A program made the translations under genes and the position numbers. Below are positions 47,521 to 60,078 of a DNA stretch of 64,000 nt, one piece after another. Origin of the DNA: Larus michahellis (Eukaryota > Chordata > Aves > Charadriiformes > Laridae); assembly GCF_964199755.1 (NCBI RefSeq), contig NC_133897.1, positions 56,616,442 through 56,680,441 on the forward strand, given 5' to 3'. Position 1 is the stretch's first letter; each line of letters starts with the position of its first letter. Under the pieces are notes generated by a model, which was not told the DNA's origin, made no database searches, and was given only the letters and a program-made list of their open reading frames with translations.

Positions 47521-47877
47521 TACAGCAGTGAGAACAAAGATTAGCACACAGATGGTCCAAGTTCTGTAATGCTGCACCAATATTTGTCTCTAAATTGTAA
47601 GCTCCAAGACAAGGTTAAACTGGAGGTCTTCTGCACTGAAAAACCGGAGGAAGCTCCCAAAATGCTTTTCCAATGATATTGCTATTCTCATGAATTATGT
47701 TTAGATTATAGTGTAAAAAACGTAAATATTGTTGTATAGCATCTTTAAAGCCAGCATTACTGATGCTACATTTTGTGTGTTGCTTTTATTATTCCTTCTG
47801 GAAAAATGGGGTTTGGATGCTTTTACCCCAGTTCCTTCCACCAGGCCAAAGGATGTTGATTGTTTCCAAAATACAAG

Positions 47878-48832
47878 ATAGAGTGGTGTTCCTCAGGGGA
47901 CAAAACTGGGACCGGTGCTGCTTAACATCTTTGTTGGCGACATGGATGTAGGGATTGAGTGCACCCTCAACTAGTTTGCCGATGACACCAAGCTGTGCGG
48001 AGCGGTCGACATGTTGGAGGAAAGGGCTGCCACCCAGAGGGACCTGGACAGGTTTGAGAGGTGGGCCCATGTGAACTTCATGAAGTTCAACAAGGCCAAC
48101 TGCAAAGTTCTTCACGTGGCTCAGGGCAATCCCAAGCACAAGGACAGGTTGGGTGGAGAATGGGTTGAGAGCAGCCCTGAGGAGAAGAACTTGGGTGTGT
48201 TGGTGGATGAGAAGCTCAACATGAGCCAGCAATGCACACTTGCAGCCCAGAAAGCCAACCACATCCTGGGCCGCATCAAAAGAAGCGTGGCCAGCAGGTT
48301 GAGGGAGATGATTCTGCTCCTCTGTTCCTCTCTGGTGAGACCCCACCTGGAGTGCTGTGTTCAGCTTTGGAGCCCCAACATGGACCTGTTGGAATGGGTC
48401 CAGCAGAGGGCCACGAAGATGATCAGGGGGCTGGAACACCTTTCCTATTCAGACAGGCTGAGAGAGTTGGGGTTGGTCAGCCTGGAGAAGAGAAGGCTCC
48501 AGGGAGACCTTATAGCAGCCTTCCAGTACCTGAAGGGGGCCTACAGGGAGGGACTCTTTATCAGGGTAAAGTGTAGTGATAGGACAAGGGGTAATGGTTT
48601 TAAACCAAAAGGGGGTAGATTTAGACTAGACGTTAGTTAGAAATTCTTTACTGTGAGGGTGGTGAGACACTGGACCAGGTTGGCCAGAGAAGTTGTGGAT
48701 GCCCCATCCTTGGAAGTGTTTAAGGCTTTGAGCAGCCTGGGCTAGGGGAGGTGTCCCTGCCCGTGTCAGGGGGTTGGAACTAGATGATCTTTAAGGTCCC
48801 GTCCAACCTAAACCATGCTATGATTCTATGAT
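47878..48832 (+). mobile_element. CR1 LINE, 5'-truncated, 0.95 kb
   Basis: It starts in the reverse-transcriptase palm: [20 protein letters not shown], then an in-frame stop just before FADDTKLCGAVD. From 48011 to 48640 one frame stays open for 209 codons ([79 protein letters not shown]). The 3' tail ends GGTCCCGTCCAACCTAAACC then ATGCTATGATTCTATG. The endonuclease and most of the fingers domain are missing. Confidence 0.95.
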
Positions 48833-48869
48833 GGAGCAGCAAGGCTTAGGTTAGATGAAGTTGTTTCTT

Positions 48870-48985
48870 GTGCTGTCCTGGACAAGTTGCTTAGCCTCTT
48901 TGTGCTTTCCTGCTTGTCCATAAAATATGAATAAATAGTTGTACCCTATCCTTCAGGATACATCATAATAAAACCATTGCCTGAG
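48870..48985 (+). repeat. MIR-like SINE relic, forward orientation
   Basis: CCTGGACAAGTTGCTTAGCC, TCTTTGTGCTTTCCTGCTTG and CCATAAAATATGAATAAATA match in order the MIR core 'ccttgggcaagtcacttaac', 'ctctgtgcctcagtttcctc' and 'tgtaaaatggggataataat'. It lies immediately after the CR1 3' end. The assignment is by eye; boundaries are approximate. Confidence 0.5.
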
Positions 48986-51900
48986 TTTCTCAAAAATGTT
49001 GGTAAGTGCTAAAGATCATTACAAAAATCCTGAACTTCTTCCTTCACTTAACAACTTTTTGATCTACACCCCTGCAAAGCAATATATGACTGAGAGAAGA
49101 GGACTTCTGCTTTGCAGCTGACTCAAGGGCAAAAAATGTGTGGAAGTCAGAGAAGAGGAGAGGGCCTTCCCCTGCCTTCCTGTGCTAGAGTTTAAAATGA
49201 AAACACATCCCCGTACTGGGAAATAAAGGATGCTGTGTGCACTGCGCAAAACCAGCAGCCAAAGTTACCCGTGTGCAGCCCTGTGACCTTCCCCACCCCA
49301 CAAATACTCCTCTTGAAACCTCGTGTCATCTCCAGGCCGGAGTCCTTGCCCTCCAGACGAGGCAGTGGTCTATCTGACCGCACCGGCACCTTCCTGCTTT
49401 TCAACCTGCTACTGCAGAACAAAGATTAATTGTGACCATTGATTTTAATACTTTTTTTTTTTTTCTGAAAATCATTCATTGGGGGGGGGGAGGAATAGAC
49501 CAAGAACTACAGAAGATGTGGGAAATGAACAGAAAGCTATTAATGATGTATATGAGAAGCAGGGTAGTAAATAATAATTAAAAACTTATCTGCAGATGGT
49601 CTGGTGAGTCCACATCAGGAAAGTATTACTGTAAACCTGGCAGACTTTATTAGAAGCTATGTACGTTTTTCTCCCCAGACTGCTTCTCGTTATGGATTGC
49701 AGGCCCTGCTCTGAGACTTCCAAGCGAGCACATACGATTATGCAAGAGAGTGAAAGAAGACATGCAGGTAGTAGTCATAATTTTTTATTTGCAAACTGTA
49801 CTTGCAATTACAATATCGCCTTTTGGGAACAATGCCAAAGAAAAACCCCGAATCCCACAGATTTTTGCAGACCTGTTCTATCAGAAATTCAACCCTATTT
49901 CGGCTTCTAGCATCAGATAAACTGGAGATGGCCTTCTCTTTCAACTCATCTCCTGGGAGGCTCCAGTTTGGTATGAGGTTGTCTTTTGGGGGTTTTTTGG
50001 TTGTGGGGTTTTGTTTTTTTATTGCTTTAAGTACAACATTGAAGTCTTAATTTTAAGAATGCAAATTCTTTACTGACATCCAGGGAAACCTTCTGCACGC
50101 TTTCTTGAACAAATGAAGCCTGTCGTTTGTTGCTACCTTGCAGCCTCTTGACTCCTCTTCCTCATTTCTCAGCTCCTACATTAAGGTTTCGGTGTTACGG
50201 AGCTTTTGGATTCTAAAACCCATTCCGTTATGCTCTGTGTTACGGGAAGCAGCAAAGCAAAGCATGACTCTGCGGCTGAAATCCAGTGCTTTTGGGGTTT
50301 ATTTAAAACGCAGATATATGGCTAGATACAGTGTGCTGAAAAGAAGGTGCTCTTGGCTTTGCAGAAAGGATAAGTGTGAAATGCAGAAAGGATATGCTAA
50401 TATGAAGTCTGTGACGGGAAATTAATTTTAACTGTATCTCTTATTATAGTATGCTCAGAGCACGGGCACACAGGTATGCAATTTACATGAAATCACAATT
50501 TCATAGAATTCATTTAAATATGGATTCATATGCATTAAATTGTTATGTAAAAATAAAAAAGAGGCCATACTTCACCACAGTATGTAGTTCGTAGGCTGGT
50601 AAGTAAATAAATAATTCAACTACTTTTTTGAAGCGACATTTGTTTAAAAGCATCTGTTACTCTCTTTGAAGTGATGAATGAAAAAAACGTTTGAGAAAAA
50701 TGTCAACATTTTAAAGAAAACGTAATTCTCACTGAAATCTTTTGGTGAAACTGGTATGACTACCTCAACGGTCATCCTCCTGTCTTGGTGAAAATATGTT
50801 TCTGTCTACATATCTCATCTGTATGACGTGTTCGTGGTGGCAAGAGCAGAAGGAGTGTAACCAGCATCTGACAGAATAAAATGTAGTTGCTGCAGTCCAC
50901 AACAAATAAGAAAGTTGGTAGCTTAAATATTAGGTGAGGTCATTGATTGCCTCTGTAGAATTGGGAAGAAAAATGTAATGAGAACGACAGGGATCAGTTA
51001 TATTGGCTAATTAAAAATAAAAATCTATAAAACCTTCTCCTGTCAAGGAGGCTGCAGGTAACAGGAGAAGGTCAGGATTTCATACACAGATCCGTAAGAG
51101 CATCAAACGCAGATGCTTCACTGACACTCAATTTGAGGGAATCCATTGCTATTTGTGTTTGAAGTGCGATTGATATTCCAAACAGCTTCCCATGTAGGAA
51201 AAGAGGATAACTCGCCAACTTTCTACACAATGCAGAGACAACGATTTGACGAGACAAAATCAACAGGAACAACACACAAGCGCGTGCTTTGCTGTGTCTA
51301 ACAGGACACTGGCTCGGCCTCTTCCAACAGAGCGCCGTTTGGGTGCACGACGCTTCGGCAAGTTGTGTAACTCCGTTGGAGGGTTTTCACGGGGCGGGAG
51401 AAGAGAACACAACAGCAGCAGCATTACTACATTCACAAGCGCAGAAACAGACCCAACAGAGTGGATTAGATTTCTTATCGGTAGGATTTTTTGGGAAGTG
51501 GAAGCTGGCAGCTCCTGCTGCTCTTCAGAGCAGGTCTAAAACTAGTTCGTAAGCGGGAATGAAAAAGCTGCTCGAGTTGACATTAAACACTCTGTTTGTT
51601 AGCCAGAAAAAGCAAGAAATCAGGTTTGTAACACTTGTATTACACACCCCGTGTTTTGTGAAACAGCATCTACATCATGCAATACCTCGTGTATTGTTGG
51701 AATAGTAAATTCAGCACTTCCACAGCTTGAACACTAATAGTGATGCATTAACTTTTTTAGGCTTGATTTTTCTGTAGCTTATTTTTAAAAATAAGACCCA
51801 TGAAATGACTTGTGAGTATTACGGTGACAGTTTTATGCGCTAGAAAGAGATTACGCCACTTAAAGCTCCTGTCCAAAAAAATATCCCCATCTTAAAAAAC

Positions 51901-54900
51901 CTGAAGACCTCAAGCCTCAACTCTGGAAGTGAATTTATGGATTACTTTTCTGTTTTGAAACCCAGAAAGTTTATTACAATACACTTTAGAATACCGTGGC
52001 GTATGGCTTTCTGGTTTGTTAATCTGCGAAGCCGAACCCCATTTGTCTCCAGGAGACGAGGGCGCAGGTGCTTTGCCAGATTGGGCGTCTATTGGTTATG
52101 AAGATACCAGTCATTAAAAATCATTAAATGAATGGCTAATAGAGCTAAAGACTGGTTTACTCTGTGATAATTGCTTGAGAATCTTCCACTGGAAGGGGCT
52201 ACGCTTTTGATTATAGCATAGATCATTTCCATACGCGGTGAAATTCAATAGTAAAAGCATCCCTCTCTATTTCTTAGGGGACTGTGACCTGCCCCGCTGT
52301 AGTGCTGTGCATGAAAACTCAGACTGTTACCTTAGTTTGAAACTGTTCCTGCTGTCAGTGCACATTTTAGGTCAGATAAAGGATGAAATCCAAACCCCTG
52401 TTAGCTTCAGCAGGGATTTCCATTTAATTCTCCAGTGACAGAGTTTCCCTTTTGAATAAAACTACCTTCCGTTAAAAAAAAAAAAAAAAATTATGTATAA
52501 TTCGGCATACTTATTTTGGCCGCAGAAGACTTGAAATGCAGCTTTCCTCGAGAGCTGTGAACCACACAAATGTATGCATTATTGAAGAAATCATAGAGAT
52601 TCTCATTTGTTCCAAGTCCTTGCACGCTGAAAACATAAGAAGTGGATTTCTTGTGTTAAAAGCAATGTTTCTCAGTCTATCTGTATTCTTCAGAGCAAAT
52701 TTGAACGTTGCTCAGGAAAGTGAAAGTGGTTTTGCAGACTTGTATCAGAATCTGGAACCTTTAACGAGTAGCTGTAGCACAGAGGAAGATGCTCACAGCA
52801 TCAAACAGCTACCGTTTCCCGACAGTATGTGCTGGAAAGCGCGGCTGCCTTTCTGCTGGCATCCCTCCTCCCAGGAAGGTGATGCATTTGAAAGTTGCTC
52901 TGAAAATTCTACTGACTAATCACCTTTAGGGAATGGAATGGGGGAGGCAGGAAATACTGGGCTCTCTTCTATCGTTTAGTGGTACTGAGGCTTAACCAAG
53001 ACACCTTCTCTTGCTATTCTTTTATTCTCCCGTTTGTGAAACGATGGAATAATAGCGTTATCCTCTCTAAAGGCTGGTGGGATGCTTAATTAAATGTAAT
53101 CAATGGTGTTGGTTTAACTTTATATTAAAAGTAACGTTCACATTTGTCAGGTGAATTTCTGTTTAGAGGCATGTAGGGATTAAAGCTATTTCTAGAACTG
53201 TGCATTATTGTTCTCCTATTTGCTCAGATCTTTCACACTGGCCTTCCTGGAGCAACAGGGAGGCAAAATAATTCGAGATAAGCCCTGATTTCTAAATCTG
53301 AGAAAAAGGTGTTATTTTCACCCCTGAACAGAAATACAACAGATAATTGTAGATTTTCACCGAAATACCACACTCTCTCTTGAAATCAGTGTGATTTTTA
53401 TTTTCCAGGTAGTAGCTCTAGTTGAATGGTCTTCATACCCTAAATGTTTATTGTGCTTCGTAATTTCCTGTACACGCTTAGATGATCTGGCTATTAAAAT
53501 TTGGACAACTTTGGTAATGTTTTTATAAGAGAACTAAATTGGGTTTAGTACTGTATTCAGAAAGAACGAGTTGTATCATGAGCTTCAAAAAAGGATTATA
53601 CAAACTCGTAGTCAATAGGTCCACGAAAGAGTATTAAGACAGACTAGACAGATGTATGTGCCCCAGCGTCCCTCACCTTGGGATGGTGGTGCTGGGCAGC
53701 ATGAAGGGCCAGCAGGAAGCGGCCTGGGAGATGTTCTCCTTCAGTGGCATCCGCCTTGGCCACCAGGGAGGAGATGAGTACTGGACTGGAGGATGACTGG
53801 TCTGACCCCGCTGCGGGATGTTTTTTATTCTTAGGAATTTCAAAGCGGGGACAAAGTGACAGCAAGCAGATGTCTGTGTTTACATGACTCCGGGACAGTC
53901 CTGGCCAGGCTCTGCCTCGTTGTGGAGAGGGAAATTTCAAGAAAAAGCTGTGAATTGTTTTAACTCTCTCTGCTTCTGAGACAACAAATGCAAATGCTGT
54001 AAGGAAGGCACCAAAGATGTGGTAACTACTGACTAAAATTTAGGAGGGTTAGCGTGCAGAGCGTTACGATGTCTGTGTTTGGGGTATTCAAGGAGTTTTT
54101 ATTTCAGGTGCTATTTTAACCATTGCACTAAGAGAGGAACATGGAACACGTACCTTCATATTTTAACACAGTGAAATGTAAGATCGCACATAAAGATCAA
54201 TGAAGTTGGTCTCAATTATAAGACACAAAAAGCTGGAATGAAGTGACAGTGAAAAAGACTGCTACCTTCCAGTGTGATGCTGAACATGAGGGGGTTAATG
54301 AGAACATAAGCAGAGGAATATTAATCAGTAGGATTTTAGTATATAATTTTAATGATTTTAAAGTAAACCATTACTTTAAAACTTACTAGAACATCTTCAG
54401 AAAACAGATAAACACCCCAGGCCTAGAAAAAATGTCCTGATGTGGTTTTAATGGCTGTATTTAATTGTGGCAGAGAATGTTCAGATGTTATTTGATCACC
54501 TCCCTTAAACAGAAATTCGATACACGACTCTCTAATGCAATATAAAAATGTAAAATGTAATCCGCTGAGGGAAGCTAATGTTAGATGAAGCCAGCCTAGA
54601 TAGAAAGCAGCTTTTTCAGTGACAGTGGTTAGGCTTGGTATCAACTTCAACTGACTTTACATATTGGATATCTAGGCTCTGCTTTAAACGAAGTGATTGG
54701 TTTGACGAGGGAGTCACCAAGTGAGATTTAGACCTAACATTCTGCAGGGTATCAGGATAAATACTTCTTTCTAGCACTGACTGATACTGAGATTTGGGAT
54801 TTGACAAAATCTATGTATAGTTTATTAGGAAAAAATGTATTTCACATGCTGCTTTAGTTTACGGACTCCACATTTTACTGAAAAGGTCTGTATTCCATAC

Positions 54901-57900
54901 CCGTAAACAAACTAGCATCACTGAACCGCTCTTTGGGATTCAATATGTACAGATTTTGCTCGGAACTTTAAAAAACTGTTTTTCTTTTTGAAAGATGCTT
55001 AAAGTTTGGAATTAGTAAAAAGAAATAATAAAATAATTATAATAAAAAAAACCCCAACAACAGGACAAAGATAACGAAGCAGGAGTCTGAAAAGAATCTG
55101 CAGGAAGAAAAAAGAAGAAAGATGCAGACAGGTTACGGACGGAGGTACCTTTGCACATCACTTTGCAATTGCTGTTGCAACAGCAGTATTATTACTCCTA
55201 GGGAGGTTACTGACAGCTTCTGTCCTGAGACTCATTGCTGGAAGAGCTCGCTTGAGTTAGCTTTCTTGTTTCCGACATCAGCAAGTTCGGTTTGAAACAC
55301 ATTTTAAACTATCCAAGCTCTAACTTGTTTGTTTTTAAAGCACTTGCCATATCTGCTTTGTCAGGAGAACTAGGGGAATGGTGGTAGTCGGTTCAGGGTG
55401 GAAAAATCATCTAGTGATACAGATGATAGCTCTGAAGAAGGTAACTTATGGATAGCACAGAAGAGTGGAAGTGTTGTAGGAGAGAAATATCTGGTTCAAA
55501 TGGAGTGTCAGCCAAAGAAAGAATATGGGATAGTTGGTGGAAAGGGAGTCCAGAGCAAAGTGAAGACCTGGCCACAAAGAATGTTGTGGAGCCTGTGAAG
55601 AAACAGAATAAAGAAATAAAGGCAGGTCTTAAAATCTTCCTTGAGCATTCTACTCCTTTGTGTCACTTATGGGGAGACTGGTAGCACATTCTGGACTCCT
55701 GCCCACGTTCTGTGCTGATGCTTTGTGATACTGCGAACAACTGAAAGAGGCTCATGCTGAACTTCAAGGGAAGCGATGTGCTTTTGAAGGTGCAGACCCT
55801 TTCACTAGAGAGTCTCCTTGCAAGGAGATGCTGGAGGTGGAAGTCTGCTGTACTGATGATCCTCCCCAGGCCTGTAAGTACCACCAGGAACTGGATTATT
55901 TGTTTTGAGATGCTTACATAGCAACAGACTACTTGCTGCTAAAGGCGTATACTTTGATGAGACGTGTTTCTGCTGTTTTTCACTGATACATCAATACAGT
56001 TAGAATGACACCAGAACTTGGCTTTTTTCCTTCTGCTCATTGGAAAGGCTACAAGACTGAGACAGTTGCTCCATAGCAGATCTTCTGGCTGTTTAAAAGA
56101 TTCTGAAGTAGAATTTAGCACTGAAGTAACTGGGGCAGGGCTGAAGCTGAGCTATCTTTTTAAGTTGACGGTAAATGATTAAGTATACTGAATAGGAACA
56201 GTCCCTATGCACGCAGGCTTTTTGTTTTTGCTGCTCGTAAAACTCACTTCTCTCTGAACACACATCTGCTTCCTTGTCATTCATGGACTGCAAAACAGCA
56301 ATATGTTCTGTGGCTGCTGAAGAGAGAGTATCTGACTTTATGCTTTCATGAGGTAGTTTCCCTCCCTCCCACTTGGTGTGCTATCAACAAGGATATGCTG
56401 AGTGGAAATACGAGTATTTAAGAGATGGTTGTGTGGGGAAGCTACCAGGAAGAACTGGGATTGAGACGACACTGTTTTCCCACGCCCTCTTCTGTTGTCT
56501 TCCGAGAGTGACACTGCATTGCATCGCTATGCAATGCTTAGCACAGATTTGAGCACCACTTGTCTGCATGTTCAGAAGGGAACTTCTTAATCTAGAGGTA
56601 AAAGGGTGGCCGCTATGGTAGGGGCATTGTACAGTTCTCACTGCACATCTGACAATGAAATCCACCACTCAACGAGCTTGGGCTCATTCAGAGGAGTGGG
56701 GAGGGTTTGTGTGCACTTCACTTGTTGACATAGTTCCATCATCATCTCCAGCAACGTAAACCAACTGGACCTTTAGTGGACTGGGTGTGCTGGGTGATTG
56801 AGTGGCACCCATTCCACCAAACCCTCCAGCGGGCAACTATTAGTAGCAGAGCCCTGAAAGGCCTATTCCAATGGAAGGGGCAGGAATGGCAGGCTTATTT
56901 CCATGGAAAACCTAAGCAGAAAAGCTTTAATGCATAGCTGGTGCACAGACAGTTCTGAGAAAAAAAAAAAGGGGGGGGCGGGCGGGGAAGAGACACTGGA
57001 GAGGAAAAATTTTGATACGACTACATAAGTTATCTTCTCTCTATCAAGGGGGAGGGTGTAAAGAAACCCCAACAACCTGGTTTTGGTAAGTCTTTTTAAA
57101 CTGTTTGGCTGAAATATAAAGCACACAAAACCTTGTGGATGTTCTTATGAATGCCTTAGAATCTATCACTTTCAAGCTGTAAGAAGATAAATGATAGAGA
57201 TTTGAAAAATGAAAAGAGAGTTGTCACCTGCTTACTGGGGCGAGCCAATAGCAGAGCAAAATTAAACTGGGCTATTACCAGTTGTGTATTCACAAAGTGT
57301 AGACGGTAACTATTTCTGCCTCACCTTACAGCAGTGAGAATGACGGGTTACAGGAGAGTCAATGTATAAAACATCCTGCGATTATTCTGAGAGGAAATTA
57401 AATGTTGTCAGAAAAATGCAGCCAGATGCAACAGATACCCTGAAAACAGGGATTTAAAGATTTTTTTATGCAAGGTTTGTACACACTTGGAACTTTATTT
57501 TAGAAGCTATTCAAAGTACAGGAACGCTGCTGGTAGTGTAAGCTGTCTTCAGTTTCAACAGGGACGAAATCTGGCAGTTCATTCGTTTGAAAACACCTAT
57601 AGCAGTTTCTCAACCTGTTGTCCACACTGCACATACTGCTCTCTTAACATCTGGAAATGAACAACCAAATAATTTTCTTTGGTATAATTTAATTGCCATA
57701 GCAACCAGGAGGCTATTAAAAATTTACAGACAAGGGAAATAGCTTTAGGAAAGCGGAATGGCAGGTAATCGATGGATGGACCCTTGGTGCCTTCTTACAG
57801 TCACCAACCCACTCGGATCATTTGCAGGTGTTAATTCTCCCTTTCACCTTTTTGACAATTCCCAAGACTTTCACATGCAAGGTTTTATCTTAGCTTAAAA

Positions 57901-58848
57901 AAAAAAATAAAATGATGAGATGAGACTCACACAAAGATGCTAGAGTTATGCACAGATGCAGGACTTCACAGGCAAGTGGTGAAGATACTTATCCTCTTCT
58001 GCAAACTCAACTGTTAATTCCCAACAGCTGTTAAGGGAATACAGCTCAAAGTCTTATTTTGCATTAACTTAAAAATCTCCATTAAGCCACAGGAGGTAGT
58101 GGTTTGACTTTGCAAGTGCTGTGCAGCTACTACTTACAATCCAATTACTGTTGATAACACTCCCCAGTTGGCAATCAGTGGTTTTTAAAGCTTATGTTTG
58201 CTCTGTTATTTGTGGTTTACACTGTGTAGTTGTCCACAGAAGTTGTCAATTAGCTTGATTCCTCTTCCCTTCTTTCAGCATTAGCTGGTGTGATGCTTGA
58301 AAAGGGAATGCTTTGCATTAGCATGAAAGAGGTTTTGCTCTTCCATTTATTAGTATTTATACTAATAGTTGCATCAACATCATGGTCAGCAGTTTGAACT
58401 CTTAGGAATTTCCTCATGCAAACTACAAAGACTTAAACCCAAAGCAAACACTTGTTGACTCTATACTAACAGCTTTTAACTATCTTGACTACACAGCAAT
58501 TAGATTGTGGCAAAATACATATGGATACCAGAAGGTTTAAGTGTATGTTAATACAGCATCATTACTGCTGCCCATAAAAGCAGGGCAGTACACACAGATT
58601 TTTGGTGCGGCCCATTGTAAAATAATTGTGTTAAAAATTTCATCTTGATGCAATGTCAAATTCTTTGCCTCCTACGACACCATCTCTAATGAATAAATGA
58701 AAGAAAAATTTAAATTCTCGTATCCTTGACCCTAATAACACAGTGGCTCACTGTAGGCTTAGAAAATGAAAAATCCCTTGAGGTCTGTTTACGTGTGTGG
58801 GAGGGAAGGGGTCTTACTTGTTGTGTCCTTGTTAAAGCCCCATTCTAG
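48986..58848. other. Intergenic, no gene recognised
   Basis: About 9.9 kb with no recognised gene. A 127-codon open frame (52536-52919) and a Ser/Asp/Glu-rich frame (55398-55598) have no known motif. An AT-rich patch with octamer- and homeodomain-like words lies at 50470-50560. The segment 53650-53940 is GC-rich and could be an old CR1 or other repeat, but I cannot place it. An A11-G8-C-G3 run lies at 56960-56987. Confidence 0.55.
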
Positions 58849-58960
58849 CTGCAATCTGGAAATGGGCTAATACAGGTGACATTGAATTGCAATGATGTCC
58901 CTACTCGTGTAGGCCATCTGGCACTGCGCAGACCGTCATTTCCATCCCAGCATCTCAACT
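58849..58960 (+). repeat. Dispersed 110-bp repeat, copy 1
   Basis: Starts CTGCAATCTGGAAATGGGCT and ends CATCTCAACT. It aligns almost without gaps to 59969-60078 at roughly 80% identity by eye, sharing AATGATGTCCCTACTC and CAGCATCTCAACT. No family was recognised. Confidence 0.8.
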
Positions 58961-59029
58961 GCAAAACCTCCGACCCAGCACACCTGGGTCCATGCGCTGG
59001 CTGGTTTGGAACATGTAAGCTCTTTAAGT

Positions 59030-59298
59030 AAGAAAGGACAAGGGGTAATGGTTTTAAACTGAAAGAGGGGAAATTCAGATTAGATATTAGGAAGAAGCGC
59101 TTTACTGTGAGGGTGGTGAGGCACTGGAACAGGTTGGCCAGAGAAGCTGTGGCTGCCCCATCCCTGGAAGTGTTCAAGGCCGGGCTGGATGGGGCTTTGA
59201 GCAGCCTGGTCTAGCAGGAGGTGTCCCTGCCCATGGCAGGGGGTTGGAACTACATGATCTTTAAGGTCCCTTCCAACCCAAACCATTCCATGATTCTA
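59030..59298 (+). mobile_element. Short CR1 LINE 3' tail
   Basis: A 270-bp copy of the CR1 3' end: RGNGFKLK-type coding remnant, CACTGGAACAGGTTGGCCAG, TCCCTGGAAGTGTTCAAGG, GGGGTTGGAACT-like and TTTAAGGTCCCTTCCAACC, ending CCATGATTCTA. The 9-bp word AAGAAAGGA is present at both edges (59030-59038 and 59298-59306) and may be a target-site duplication. It is inactive. Confidence 0.93.
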
Positions 59299-59968
59299 AG
59301 AAAGGAAGGAGCCTCAGACTCTTTTGAACTAATCTATGCAACCACCACCACTACTTGAATTAAGACTGACATTTGAATGAAATTAATTAAACTTATTTTT
59401 TCTTTTGTAGGGAAAAAAGAAGTATAAACGTAATACATCCTCCACAATCCTGTTGCTGTTACCTGGAAAAAAGTGAATGCTCAGAATAAGCAATTTTGGG
59501 AACTAATTTTAGTAGTTGAAAATTACTTCCCTGGTAAAACTTGAAGGTACAACTTTTTTACTGCTAAAAAATACTGACAGTTTGAATCAAAATGCAGGAA
59601 TACTTTACTCAAAAAATTTAAGAAATAAATACATGCTAATCTAGCATCAAAAGCTTTCCACATCCAGTGAACAGTACAGCCTAGTTTTGTGAAACTGAGT
59701 ATGTCCAATATTCTGTGTAAAACAGTCTTTTCACTTTTGCCAGAGAACAGGTCAAATGGTGATTTGATGACTTTGACTGAAGTTCACGTCACAGGAAGCC
59801 TTGAAGTTACCAGTAACAAGTCAGTGCTTCTCCAGAAGAAAAATAAGAACAAGACCGGTCGCAGAGTGTAAGACTAATTCTTGAGATATTCTTGGTAATT
59901 TTTGAGATATACCTTTTTCTGTCTTATTAGGAAGTGGGATGGTATTTTTTCAGCTCTTTGTTAAAAAC

Positions 59969-60078
59969 CTGCAATATGGAAACGGGCTAACACAGGTTAC
60001 TCTGAATTGTAATGATGTCCCTACTCACGTAGTCCATCTCACACTGCATAGATCAGTTTCCAGCTCAGCATCTCAACT
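59969..60078 (+). repeat. Dispersed 110-bp repeat, copy 2
   Basis: Starts CTGCAATATGGAAACGGGCT and ends CATCTCAACT; partner of 58849-58960, 1.1 kb away in the same orientation. The pair flanks the short CR1 tail. Confidence 0.8.

Noticed and set aside
52536..52919. 127-codon open frame on the + strand
   Set aside because: Longest non-repeat frame of the flank, with an acidic Ser-rich end, but it has no recognised domain, promoter or splice context. Chance cannot be excluded in 64 kb.
53644..53940. GC-rich 98-codon minus frame
   Set aside because: Composition suggests an old repeat, possibly CR1 5' region, but no diagnostic motif is present.
55398..55684. Ser/Asp/Glu-rich frame and an overlapping Lys-rich frame, with GTAAGT at about 55875
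   Set aside because: Neither frame resembles a known protein; it could be a non-coding exon or decayed pseudogene, but I cannot support either.
59080..59286. Minus-strand frame of 68 codons
   Set aside because: It is the antisense of the CR1 3' tail.
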